A DNA stretch of 64,000 nt, taken from assembly GCF_001540865.1 (NCBI RefSeq), contig NC_033636.1, forward strand, positions 4,422,784-4,486,783, read 5' to 3'. This document shows positions 49,729 to 62,477 of this stretch, piece after piece. The stretch is from Ananas comosus. Its lineage: Eukaryota; Streptophyta; Magnoliopsida; Poales; Bromeliaceae. Made by a program: the position numbers and the translations under genes. Every line of letters begins with the position of its first letter. Within the stretch, counting starts at the first letter, position 1. The notes under the pieces are model-generated. The model was given only the letters and a program-made list of their open reading frames with translations. It made no database searches and was not told the DNA's origin.

Positions 49729-49957
49729 ACTAGGCTGGAATACTATCAATAGCACCGAGCTATTGGTGCTATTAGTTTTTTAGCCCTTTGATTGAGAAAT
49801 GTGCGGTTAGGATGATGTGGGCCCTCTAGGGTTGAGTAGGTGGGCGGTTGGTTGAATAATATAATCTAACGGGTAAAAATGATCAAAGGGTTAAATCTAA
49901 CGATGGAAAACTCGATAACATCAAGCCCTTGGTGCTATGGATAGTATCCTAACCGAA
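49729..49957. mobile_element. Short MITE between TA and CT/TA runs
   Basis: Left end actaggctggaatactatcaatagc; right end gctatggatagtatcctaaccga. Inverted ends; inner motif ctctagggttgagtag. A CT run then a TA run follow on the right. Confidence 0.75.
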
Positions 49958-50044
<87 letters not shown>

Positions 50045-50045
<1 letters not shown>

Positions 50046-50577
50046 CGGCTACTATACTCTTATGAGTATGATCGCCTTCGTACTCATAAGTTGTTTTTGA
50101 TGATAGAGCTTTCGAATCGACGATTCATATCATTAAATATTATCTAGAGTATTTAAAACTTCTAGAAATCAAATTTTATAATTTTTTGATATTATTTACC
50201 TTACGATCAAAAGCTCACAAAATTGACAATTTTTAACGGCCGGTATGAGATATTTACTAGTTTAACGGTGTAAAAGAATCGGAATAGGTTGAATTTTTGA
50301 TAGAAAATTCTATTCACTACCTAAATAAAGATCAATAACTCCGATCTTAAATTGAAGGATCCGATCATCTATTTTTAGGATGTCATTTGATTTTGACCGT
50401 TCATTTTATAGCCGCTAGCTGGACTTTATAATGATTTCGAAAAATTACAAAATTTATTTTCTAGAAGTTTTAAATATTCTAGATCATATTTAACGGTGTG
50501 GATCATCGATTCGAAAACCCCAACATCGAAAACAACTTATGAGTACAAAGAGCTTTATACTCATAAGAGTATAGTAG

Positions 50578-50580
<3 letters not shown>
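50045..50580. mobile_element. Long fold-back MITE 1 (about 536 bp), flanked by (GA)n
   Basis: Left arm ccggctactatactcttatg... is matched by the inverse of the right arm ...cataagagtatagtagcc. Complementarity continues through cgaatcgacgattc / gatcatcgattcg to about 150 bp per arm. GA runs border both sides. No coding region. Confidence 0.85.
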
Positions 50581-50643
<63 letters not shown>

Positions 50644-50644
50644 C

Positions 50645-51187
50645 TAGGCTGGTATATTATCGGTAGCACAGAGGCTTCCGTGCTACCAAGTTTACCAAGT
50701 TGTTTTCAATGATGCGGCTTCTAAATTGACGATCAGCTCCGTTAGACTTGATCTACACGATTGAAAGTATTTGGAAACTAAATTTCATAATTTTTCGATA
50801 TCATTTGGCTAGTGATCAAAAGGTCTCAAAATTGACAATTTTAAGGGTAGATTTGATGTGTTTGTGAATTTAACGGTGTAAGACAATCCAAATTTGATAA
50901 AAATTTTTATAGAAAATTCTTTTTACTATTTAGAGTAAGATCAGTATCTCTGATCTTAAATTCAAGTCTTTTATTATCATTTTTTATGAGATTTTTATTT
51001 TCAGCCGTTTATTTTTAGACTACTCGTTTGATAAGTAAATGATGCCGAAAAATTATGAAATTTAGTTTTCAAATATTTTCAATAGTGTAGATCAAGTATA
51101 ATGGAACCGATTGTCGATTTGGAAGCCGCATCATTGAAAACAACTTGGTAGCACGGAAGCCTCCGTGCTACCGATAGTAGGGCTACT
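50645..51187. mobile_element. Long fold-back MITE 2 (about 540 bp)
   Basis: Arms ggtagcac(a/g)gaggcttccg and its inverse cggaagcctccgtgctacc, extending through caagttgttttcaatgatgc and its inverse. It adjoins MITE 1 through a GA run of about 60 bases. Confidence 0.85.
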
Positions 51188-51364
51188 GTGCTATTAGGAG
51201 TACATCAATTCTTATGCTCCTAACTTTCAACCACCCATCAAACTTGATGGGTGGTTAGAATGAGAGAGGGAAGAGATATTGGGGAGAAATTAGGTGTCTT
51301 AATTTCTCTTCTCCTTGAAATCTATCTACCCAAAATCTCTCCTCTCTATTAATTACCCTCATCG

Positions 51365-51418
<54 letters not shown>

Positions 51419-51431
51419 TAATATATATAGA

Positions 51432-51960
51432 GTGAGGCTACTATGCTATCGGAAGCACGGAGCCTTTCGTGCTTCCAGCTCGTTTTCGATGTTGCGACTT
51501 TCGAATCGTCGATCGGCTCCGTTAACTTGATCTAGTATTTGAGACCTACAAAATAAATTTTATGATTTTATGATATCATTTGCCTAGTGAACGAAGGGCT
51601 CAAAATCAACGGCTGAAAATAAAATCTTACAAAATGTAATAATATGACATTAAATTTTAAATCAAAGATATCGATCTTGTTTTATATAGTATAAAGAATT
51701 TTCTATTTAAATATTTAGTGATTTGGATATTCTACACCGTTAAACTTGCAAACGGCACACTACGGCCATTGAAATTTGTTGATTTTGAGACCCATTCGAT
51801 CACTAGACAATGATATCGAAAAATAATAAAATTTATTTCTTTAGATACTCCAAATCCTCTATATCAGTTTAACGGAGCAATCGACGATTCGAAAGTTGCA
51901 ACATCGAAAACGAGCTGGAAGCACGGAAGCTCCGTGCTTTCGATAGCATAGTAGCCTCAC
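51432..51960. mobile_element. Long fold-back MITE 3 (529 bp), flanked by (TA)n
   Basis: Left gtgaggctactatgctatcg; right cgatagcatagtagcctcac; exact inverse over 20 bases, with complementarity continuing through cgttttcgatgttgc and its inverse. TA runs lie on both sides. Confidence 0.88.
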
Positions 51961-51974
51961 TATATATATATATA

Positions 51975-52508
51975 GAGCTATGCTACTATACTATCTATAG
52001 TACCTAGCTCTGGGACTATAGTGTTTGTTTTCGATCTTAGGGCGTTCCAATCAACGACCACACCGTTAAAACTGATCTAGGGTATTTTAAGTTTCTAGAA
52101 ATAAAATTTTATATTTTTTCGACATAGTTTACCTTATGATCAAACTATTTCAAAATTATCAATTTTCAATGGCTGTTATGACGAGTTTGGAGTTTAACGG
52201 TTTAGAAGAATCTAAATTTCTTCAAATTTTGATAGAAAATACTTTAAACTATATAGATTAAGGTTAACATTCTTGATCTTGAATTTAAAAGTCCTATGCT
52301 CAACTTTTAAAATTATTCAATTTCCACGGTCCATTTTGATTAATTTATTACTAAGTAAACGTATCGAAAAACTATAAATTTTATTCCTAAAAACTTCATA
52401 TACCTTAGATCATATTCAACGGTGTGCGATCATTGATTTGAACGCCCTAAGATCGAAAACAAACACTATAGTACCGGAGCTCGGTACTATAGATAGTATA
52501 GTAGTTTA
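51975..52508. mobile_element. Long fold-back MITE 4 (about 534 bp), flanked by (TA)n
   Basis: Left ctactatactatctatagtac; right gtactatagatagtatagtag; exact inverse over 21 bases, continued by tgtttgttttcgatcttagg and its inverse. Confidence 0.88.
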
Positions 52509-52528
52509 TATATATATATATATATATA

Positions 52529-53067
52529 GTTGAGCTAGAATACTATCGGTAGCAAACGGACTCCGTTGCCACCCATTTATTTTCGATGATGGAGCCTCCA
52601 AATCGACGATCGGCACCGTTGAACATAATCTATACCACTTGAAGTATCTAGAAATCAAATTTCATGCTTTTCCGATATTGTTCTCTTATCCATCGAATGG
52701 ACACAAAAATAAACGGCTGAAAATGAATATTCTTAAAAAAATGATGATAGGAGTCTTGTAATCAAGATCAAGAGTATAGATCTTGTTTTAAATAGTTTAA
52801 AGAATTTTCTAACAAAAATTCAATTGATTTGAATATCTTTACGCCGTTAAACGAGAAAACGCCTCATATCGACCATTAAAATTACAAATTTTGAATCCCT
52901 TTGATCATTAGGCAAATGATGTCGAAAAGATTTGAAATTTGATTTCTAAACACTTAAAGTGGTATAAATCATGTTCAACGGTGCCAATCGTCGATTTGGA
53001 GGCTCCATCATCGAAAACAAATGGATGACAAAAAAATCGGTTTGCTATCGATAGTATTTTAGCTCAA

Positions 53068-53069
<2 letters not shown>
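52529..53069. mobile_element. Long fold-back MITE 5 (541 bp)
   Basis: Left gttgagctagaatactatcg; right cgatagtattttagctcaac. Inner arms gatggagcctccaaatcgac and its inverse. TA run on the left, CT then TA run on the right. Confidence 0.88.
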
Positions 53070-53106
<37 letters not shown>

Positions 53107-53110
<4 letters not shown>

Positions 53111-53358
53111 TAGGTTGGAATGCTATTAATAGTAAAACGCTCTTTTTACTATCAAGTTTTTAACCCTTGGATGAAAAATTGGAGGGTCAGGATGATATTA
53201 GTCAGTTAGAATTGAGTGGTCCCTCTAGGGTTGAGTGGTCCCAGCTGGGTTATAGTATTTAATCCAATGGTTAGAAATAATGAAAATAGTTGATCCAAAG
53301 GCTAAAAAACTAGTAGCAATAATGGGATTTTGCTACTAAATAGTAGCTCAGTGCAACT
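53107..53358. mobile_element. Short MITE next to the MATE promoter region
   Basis: Left gaattaggttggaatgctatt; right tagtagctcagtgcaactc, with an inner block like the other short members (ccctctagggttgagtgg). It is followed by a CT run and a single N (53371). Confidence 0.7.
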
Positions 53359-53371
53359 CTCTCTCTCTCCN

Positions 53372-53732
53372 ATACGTAAGAAAAAATACGTACTAAATAC
53401 GGTGAACCATTTACCGTGTTCACCGCACGGTGAATAGTTCACCGTGTTCAACTTAACACATGGGCCCAGCCCTGCCCGCGTGGCGCTGACGTGGCGCCTG
53501 CGTGGCAGGCCCAGAATTATTTTTGCAAATTAAATTTTGACAGAACTATTTTTAAAATAAAAATTTGTTAGGGATCTAAATGCAAAAAAAAGCCTATTAT
53601 ATAGTAAGCGATCGAGTCCCACTCACATCGAACTACCCGATATAATCAATCAATTTTGATCTCCTTTTTTGGGTCTGTCTGTCTTTTTGCGATCATCCGG
53701 GAACTACCAATTAATTAAGGGAGAGAGATCAG
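53372..53732 (+). promoter_or_regulatory. MATE gene 5' region with ACGGTGAAC inverted repeats
   Basis: Between the last MITE and the ATG. At 53396-53452 there are alternating cggtgaac and gttcaccg words (a small dyad cluster). A TATA-like attatatagt lies at about 53593-53602, roughly 135 bases before the start codon. The remaining leader ends in gggagagagatcag before ATG. Promoter assignment is inferred from position. Confidence 0.45.
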
Positions 53733-56700
53733 ATGGAGGAGGAGGAGGAGGGGACGGGCCGCGAAGGGTTGCTGGAGAAAGAGGAGGAGAGCTGCGGGCT
53801 GCAGGTGCGGGGGCCGGGATGGCGGCGGCGAAGGCAGCTGATGATGATCTGGGAGGAAGGGAAGCGGGTGGGGCATCTGGCGGGGCCGATGGTGGCGATG
53901 GGGCTGACGCAGCTGCTGGTGCAGGTCGTCTCCAACATGATGGTCGGCCACCTCGGCCAGCTCTCCCTCTCCAGCGCCGCCATCGCCACCTCCCTCACCG
54001 GCGTCACCGGCTTCAGCCTCCTCGTACGTTAGTTTCCACATATATATTATTATATTTATTTACTTTTTTAAAGATCATAATAATATACGTGTTGCGTATT
54101 CTTCTTTGTCGTGTGGCTAGAATACTGTTATTATTATATAACATAATATTAGAACCGCCTTTGAACCGGACTGTTTGTGAGGTTTGTCCGCGTCTGGCGC
54201 CCACAGTAGCCGGTCCCGCTGTCATAGGTCTCTCAAAATGATTGAGAATTTTATTAGTAGGGTGTGTTACGGCTAGCGCACAAACAAAAATGAACGAAAA
54301 TGGCGAACGTGAAGTAGACAAGCAACAAACAAGAAAAAAATAAATAACATATACATTTACGTGAAAAATCCTTTGCAAGGAAAAACTACGGGCGAGGGAG
54401 GAAAGAACTTCACTATCGAAAAGGGGAATACAAAGTTCGTCAATACAATGATCGATCTATCGTCTCTAGAGCAAAACTTAGAAAGATACCCACCACATGC
54501 ATCCATTTTCCTTCACAATCTTCTTTTCCAAATTGGTCGCACTTCGAAACTGTCGACGAGTCGGAGTTCCAAAACTAAAGTCGATTACCAATTTCGAGGC
54601 ACATCTAACAGAGTGAAAATGTGAAGAGACCCCCTCAACTATAATACCCAATTTGATGATAAACCCGTAGTCTAGAGTTTTTCTTTTTCTTTATTGGATT
54701 GAGAACTCTCTCAACTTTCAATTGTTTTGAGTAATCTGCATTAGATTAGCTGAAAATTTCTTTAGTTTCATACAACTAAAAAGAATGATTGAAATAAATT
54801 AAGTTTCTTTAGAAAAAGAAGTAATTGAGAGCTGAAGGAGTGTCAATTTTGGTGGCCTATTTAAGAATTGCTTATAGCTGTGGGGGGGTGTCTCCATACA
54901 TTTTTAGCTGTTAGTAATCTATTGAAATGGGATCCTATCAGATATGTAATTTTTATGAGAAGATTGATCTGTTGTGATCGATTGCGGTTTGGGAATTATT
55001 TTGACTTTAATTTGGTTATAGAGAATATAATGGAATTCATGGTGCCCATTTAATTGGGAGGATACTGCTGTTGACATTGGCTTTATTGACTTAATTTTTT
55101 GTATTTTGATACAATAAAAGGTTTTAGAACTGTTAAATGAATGGGGCATCAAATTAGTTAACTAAGAAAGGCTGTTGGAGAAATATCACATATTTCCAAT
55201 AAATGGCATAGACCAGGTTTTTTGTGGATGGGGCCAGTTAATGTAAAACATGGGCAACTTTGTTTTTGATTGGGAAAAAAGGTGTTAAAGTGGAAGGAAC
55301 CTTATGTGGTGTAATTTAATTGGTTCCATTATATAGTAGAGGATGGGTCCAGGCATTAATTGATTAGGTGGTCGTTTTGACTCCAAAAGCGCTTTTGGGA
55401 CTTCAAAAATGCACCATCAAACAGGCAGTGTCTCTCTTTGTATGTCACTATGTAGCTTTTAACTCCACATTGTTTTTTTTTTTTTTTTTTTTTTGGGGTT
55501 CTATTATATACTTTCATTGGGTGATGATAATTCTTGTCCTCAGTTTCAATCTCCTTGTAGTAATTTGAATTTTACTATTTAGTTCCTAAAGTTTTCTCTA
55601 CATACCGATGAAGTTCTTTTAGTTATCTATCTTTGAACAAGAGCCACTTGAGCTTCGTGGGTAGAATTTTTGTTTTGCCAGAAGTGAAAATTTGAGTTTG
55701 AAGATGAAATTTAAGGCAACAACTAGGGATGAACTCAAAATCAAGGTCAAACTTCAAGGACCTAGTTGAAATTCCAAATTTTGAATTGAAAACACAGTCA
55801 AACATCAGCTATTCTAATTAAGAATAAACTCGAACTACAGGTTCCAAACTCGAACTACAGGTGAACCTTTGGACTAAAATTGTAACTAACACTACTTTTG
55901 CAAGAAGAATGAGTGGTGATACATGCAATCTCATGAATTGTTGTTTTAGATTTGTGCAGTGGATCACATAGGTTCTGAACTAGAGCACGGGTTAATGTCC
56001 AGCCTATGCATGATCTTAGGTAGTCAAACTCATAGAAACAGAACTTTCTTGGACTTAAATTTGGCACCCAAAAGTTGGAGTAGAGCCCCTACAGTATAGC
56101 TACCATTCAAGCTACCACGCAGGTTTGGTTTCAGATTATTTTCTAACCAAAAATACAGTTAGTTAGATGGCAATACACGAGTATGCAAGAATCATCTAAC
56201 AAGAACTTAACATTGATGGAGTGTTTTAAGAACTTAACAATGTATCTTAGTCACTTCATCGACCATTGTAGGGTAAAATTATGTTTTCATTAATGATTTC
56301 GTGAGCAGGTACCACATATTGATAGAGGAAGTGAAAAGCGATTGGAAATGTCATTATGGGCAGAGGAGACCTTAATTGGTTGACAACAATCACAAAGAAG
56401 ATCATGAACTTGATTTTATATTTTGATCTTGATTCGTGGACTCGACAAAATATTAAATTTCATTTTCTTGGAAAGAAGATGATGTCGTGTGGTACATAAC
56501 GTAAATTTTGGATCCAAGGTTGAAGAACCACAAGTGGGTGTCTAACATTGTGCTACAACAAAGTAGGTACTTGGCTGATTTGTCACGCTTGAACTGTCAA
56601 GTGATCTTCATGAAGACGCCCAACTTGATAAACAGTTTGAAATGAAAAAAACTTCTTGAAGGATATAGAACAACCAGTAAAATAGAATCAGGTGAGTTGT

Positions 56701-59700
56701 GTGGTGAAATGTAACTTCCTCAAGTAGGTGCCCAGCTTGAGCTGCGCATGCCTCTAATGTCCGTTGGATGAGACAAAAGGCCACCATAAATCCAAAGAGT
56801 TGACCGTTTAGAGGAGTTGAATTCTATGATGAAACCTCATATGAGTTATATTTAACATTGTGCTCGTGCATAGGTTCCCAAAACAAAGTCCTCTGAATTT
56901 TATCAACTATAATTCTTGCCCTCAAAGATCTGTCCTTCATAATTGCCAAGCGGTGTGAGATAGCATGGCTCCATTTGTTAACACGCGTAGATATACATAC
57001 ATTTGTGCCTTATTGAATGATTCACATCCTGTATATTAATGTATCAGTATACTGTTAAAGATGATCATCTAGTACTAGGGAATCATTTGCCTTGGATGTT
57101 CTGCCATCCGATTTACATAATAGCAGAGCCCTTTGGAAGGTGCTCTCTTTCTTAGCACTTGCTGAGTGTTCCGAACCATCTGTTGCTCCTCGACAAGGGA
57201 GAGGATTCCCAGGAGCACTGCAGATTGTCACCATCTCCAATAATAACCTTTGTATGTAGTGTTGCAAATGCAGAGAAAAGAATATTTGAACCCTGTCATC
57301 TTTCTTGTCTTGCCAGCTTTTAAATTTACAGGTAATCCGATCTTCAAATAAGTACATTAGTATTACTTCATAAAAATAAGCAGTTATTTTGGGTGATTAG
57401 GTGTTGGAACAGACCGAATTTTGCCACTTTGATATCCTATTAGCCTGTTGGAGTATTATCTTTCTTGTACTTTCTTCAAGATTACTGAGACAATAGCTAT
57501 GCATTGGTAAACACTAAAGGGTATTAAAGTTTTAGAGTGAAATATTGTTTTGAGTTTGCCGGAACTTCCGCTGCTAATTTTCTTCCGGGTGTAAAAGAAA
57601 TGACTTCACTACTAAAACCGTTTTAGACCAACAAAATATGTGTGAGATGTTAATAATTCGCATTTGAATAGTCCCAAATAAGATAATTACTATGAAAAGG
57701 TTGATATACACTAGTGGGGCCAAACGTAATATACTTAAGCTTTTAGGTTAAATGGTTCAATTAGATATGCCAACTCCCTAACAACTTGTATCAGAGCCGA
57801 TGGTTTAACATTCATGAGTTACTCCTCTGAGTGGTATGGTGTGATCAAGTTAATTACCCTTACGAACATGACGGGTTCACAAAGGGGAGTCATCATAATG
57901 CGATATGATGGTTTGGTGTACTTGAAATAAGTGGATGGTTATTGCATTCTAAAAAGACGGGCCTAAGGTGACTTATAAAGGGATTAAGACATGTCTTGGA
58001 GAAGAGCCGAAAAGTGACTCTTGAAGGACATGTTTTGGAGAAGAGCCAAAAGGTGACTCGGTGCAGTGCTCAGAGAGTAAGGGGGAGGTGGTTGGTTCAC
58101 ATGTGAAAGAAGGAGAATGTTAAGAGTTCACATGTGAATAGTTCTACATCTGATAGTTACTAAGAAAGTAAAGAGTTGATATATACTAGTGGGCCTGGAC
58201 CTAATATGGTTAAGTTTTTCGGTTGAGTGGATTCCATTAGATATGCCACATTCTTGGGCTCACGTGAGCCTGGGCTGGGCCTAGAACTTCCAAAATATGA
58301 GTAAAATCTCTGAATTCTAATTCCCTTTTTACAATCAGTGCACTACCTTTCAATCTTTAGAATTTTATTGCTCAACTATGTTTTCTCTATTTTCGGTTGC
58401 CATTGTGTTCAATAATTTGATCTGTTAGAACATTAGTACTATGTGCCAATTGCGATTAATATATTTTACAAAATTTTAGATATGAAGTTAAAACCGAACT
58501 TTACAGATAAGCACTAGAAAAAGGGAAAAGAAAATTTCAAGTTTCCCTCCTCCAACATCTCTAACACAATCATCTAAATGAATTTTCACGCCGTTCTTTT
58601 TCTTTGATACTCGGGAAATTGCATTATTTTGTAGAAGCTTTTATGATACGTTTAGGTCTACATTATTCTCACAACTTGATAGCCGCCTATTATACCACTT
58701 TACTGGTTACTTGGTATTAAATTGTTCTCTTAATTGATCTCTTTTCTCATTTTAGTAGTAAGAAGAGTGAAAAGAAAGAATGGAGTATTTATGGATCATG
58801 AGAGTTGCCTTTTCTCCAAAGTCGTAAAATATCTCTCTTTTTTTTTTTTTTTTCTACCATTTTCCAACTAATTAACATAGCCTAAATTACAAACAGCTAG
58901 GAATGGCAAGTGGATTGGAGACTCTATGTGGGCAAGCATATGGGGCGCAACAATATCGCATTCTGGGAATCCACACCTACAGGGCTATAGTAACTCTCCT
59001 AGCAGTGAGCCTCCCCATCTCTGTTTTATGGGTCTCAATGGGCAAAATCCTCTCCTTCATTGGCCAAGATCCCATGATCTCACTCGAGGCGGGAAAGTAC
59101 GCAATCTGGATGATCCCCGGCTTATTCGCCTATGCGACTGTTCAACCCCTCATGAAGTTTCTTCAGTCTCAGAGCCTGATCATTCCTATGCTGCTAAGCT
59201 CGATTGCGACACTATGCTTTCACGTTCCTCTGTGTTGGGTTTTGGTATTCAAGACACGATTGGGCAACGTTGGCGCTGCTCTTTCTATAAGCATTTCATA
59301 CTGGTTGAATGTCCTGCTGCTCGGAATTTATATCAATTTCTCGAATTCTTGTAAGGCGACTCGAATGCCTTTCTCAATGGAGGCCTTCACAGGGATCAGT
59401 GAGTTCCTGCGTTTTGCCCTACCATCGGCAATAATGATATGGTAAGTTGTATTTGTGTAATTCATAGTAGTTTTGTCCATGAACGCTATATAATTAATTT
59501 GTACTTTTCCTCCTATGCTTTTGTGTAATTTGACTTTTGATGACATTGAGCACAGTCTTGAATGGTGGTCCTTTGAGCTGCTTATCCTGCTGTCTGGGCT
59601 CCTGCCTAATCCAGAGCTTGAAACCTCGGTGCTTTCAATTTGGTACAACAAAAACCAAACTTATATAAATCACATTTGTTTATTACATTTTATTGCTTTT

Positions 59701-62431
59701 AATTTCTTTTTATCTTCCTGAGCAGCCTAACTAGCATCACATTGCTATATACTATACCATATGGTCTTGGTGCTGCCACAAGGTACGAGCTAAATCCAAA
59801 TCCTCAAGAAGTAATTTTATTATACATATTCATTCATTGTCAAGATACCATCTGTATGAGTGTTATTTCCTAATGATTAGTACACGAGTATCAAACGAAT
59901 TAGGTGCGGGGAACCCTGAAGGAGCTCGGTCGGCAGTCCGCGTCGTGATGTTTCTCGCCGTTATGGAGGCTGCTATCGTGAGCAGCACGCTTTTGGCCTC
60001 GCGTAAAATCCTGGGTTATGCCTACAGCAATGAGGAGGAGGTGATAGCTTATGTGACAAAGATGGTTCCCCTAGTGTGCATCTCTGTGATCACTGATAGT
60101 CTGCAAGGGGTCCTGTCAGGTTTTCTATTAATTACTATCCTTCCCTCTCTAGTGTTTTTGTTGAAATGGTTCACCTACTCAAATTGCAAACCCATTACTT
60201 GCTCTTTGGCCCATTTCTCAATTGCCCTCAATGCATAAAAGAATTGCATCAGTTCCCATTGAAATTATTAGACTGAAAAAGGGAGTATTTTTAATTAGCA
60301 AAAGTAAAGAAATGAGCATGTACTTAGAAATTTTCGTAAGAAACAAAATGCCAATAAGAGAAAATTGAGATAGGTAGCCTGGCTTAGATTAGAGGTTTAT
60401 TAGATGCTGCCCCAAGAGCAGTTTGCCCCTCTCATGTACGTGGGTGTGGTAAGAGTACTTTAAGTTACACCTTACCATCGGCTCGATCTGGTGTCTCCTT
60501 TGACGGGCACAAACTACTGCATATAAAATATCGTTTCCTCTAGTTACTAGAAACATGAAACCTAGAAGAGAAAAAGAACAGGACAAAGAGAGGTGGAACT
60601 TTTAACTTTGCTCTCAATATACAAAACTGTCACTGTGGCTTCATATGTATTGTGGAGTGATCAGTTGAACTAAACGGTCCTTAACTAAACCTAGCTGCCC
60701 TATGCCATAGCTAAGTGATATGTCGAAACACAGCGCAGAAATTTGCTGTGACCATTTCCATGTAGCAACATCATCATGTGAAGTGAAGAAAAAAAGGCCA
60801 TCTATACACGCAACGATTTCAACCTTACATATTTACCACTATGTTAAACCACTATCTTAAATAGGCCCCAAAAACTATGAGATGAAAGAATTTCACAGAA
60901 ATTGTTTGTAATATGAAGTTAGTTTTATATCTATACTTCTAATTAAGTTGCAACTTGTATAATGGACCTAGAACTAAAAAAATTGGATTTCATTTACCAG
61001 AGCAACAAAATTGGCAGTTTGGAAGACTTGTTCAGTTTGTATCATTATACTCTATTAAATATAACCCGTTGTTGTTTGCCACTAGTTTTTATATAGTTTT
61101 GTTTCCGAATTCAACAATCATCTTAAAATTTTGAGCCTAGTTATTAATGCTAAAATGAGATGCGATCTTTCATGCAGGGGTGAGCATGGGCTAAAGGGAA
61201 AGATTTTTTTTTTTTTTTTTTTTTTTATGTATATGCAAAATATTTTTAGCTGACGAGTTGCTTAATCCTTTTGCTTTTGTGTATATTATTCAGTTCTTTT
61301 TTTTTTTTTTGCTGTCTAAAATATTTTTTAGCTGACGAGTTGCTTAATCCTTTTGCTTTTGTGTATACTATTCAGTTCTTTTTTTTTTGCTGTCCTTTCT
61401 TAGATTCAAGAACTTGTTGAGGCAATTGTGTTACCAATGACACACAAGGACCGGTTTCAGAGATTAGGAATTCGTCCACCTAAAGGAATGCTTTTGTATG
61501 GACCTCCTGGAACGGGAAAAACTTTGATGGCCCGTGCATGTACAGCGCAGACAAATGCAAATTTTTTGAAGCTAGCTGGTCCTCAACTTGTTCAGGTGAT
61601 TATACAAACTTCTGCAATCCTTTTACTCTTGTCCTGTTTCTTTGATTCCCCTAGTAAGCTATGTTGCACAAACACGGATATAGGGATACAGATATGACAC
61701 TATATGGATATGATGATACGACAATTCCTAAAACGTCGAGAATATAATACGCGGGGTATATTTGAATAAAATATTATTTTATCTATATTTAAATATAGAA
61801 TTGGGCTGGAATACTATTAATAGTATTTGGACATTTTTGCTATCAAGTTTTTAACCCTTGGATGAAAAATTGTAGAGTTAAGATGATAATAATTCCCTAG
61901 TATTTAGTGGTGGTCCCCCTAGAGTTGAGTGGGTGGCTGGTTGAATTGTATAATCTAAATGGTGGAATTGGTTAAAGTGTAGATCTAACGGCTAAAAAAT
62001 CGATAGCAAAAGAGTCCAAATACTATTAATAGTATACCGGCTCAATTCATTTATGTTGATTATATGTAATTATATATTGAGAACAATCAGGATATCTGGA
62101 TTATATTAAAGAACATCTTCTGATATATATTAACTTGTATAATTGTTTTACATCTGCTAAAAAAAAAGAATAATCAATCATATGAAATAATAATTCAAAA
62201 AGTTACGGCATGAAATTTGAAGCATTCGTGGTTCATAGCTAATAAAAATTAACTCTAAACCTTTCTTGTGGGCCAAAATAATGTGGGTACTCATGTGCTT
62301 AATTGGCTATATATTATCACTTTCAGTTTCTTTACTTTTCTTTTTCACTACCTTGTGTTCCGTCTCTTTTTTGAATGTAATATTGTAAAAATGACTGAGC
62401 AAAGAAATTCTTGTTTGCTTTGCATTTGCAA

Positions 62432-62477
<46 letters not shown>

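Noticed and set aside
50579..50642. GA microsatellite arrays as a CRISPR-like or tandem-gene signal
   Set aside because: Simple dinucleotide runs at MITE junctions; there is no repeat-spacer structure, and the genome is a plant nuclear genome.
53669..54241. 190-codon plus frame overlapping MATE exon 1
   Set aside because: It is in a different frame from the MATE motifs and runs through the splice donor into the intron; the glycine/alanine-rich peptide is a GC artefact.
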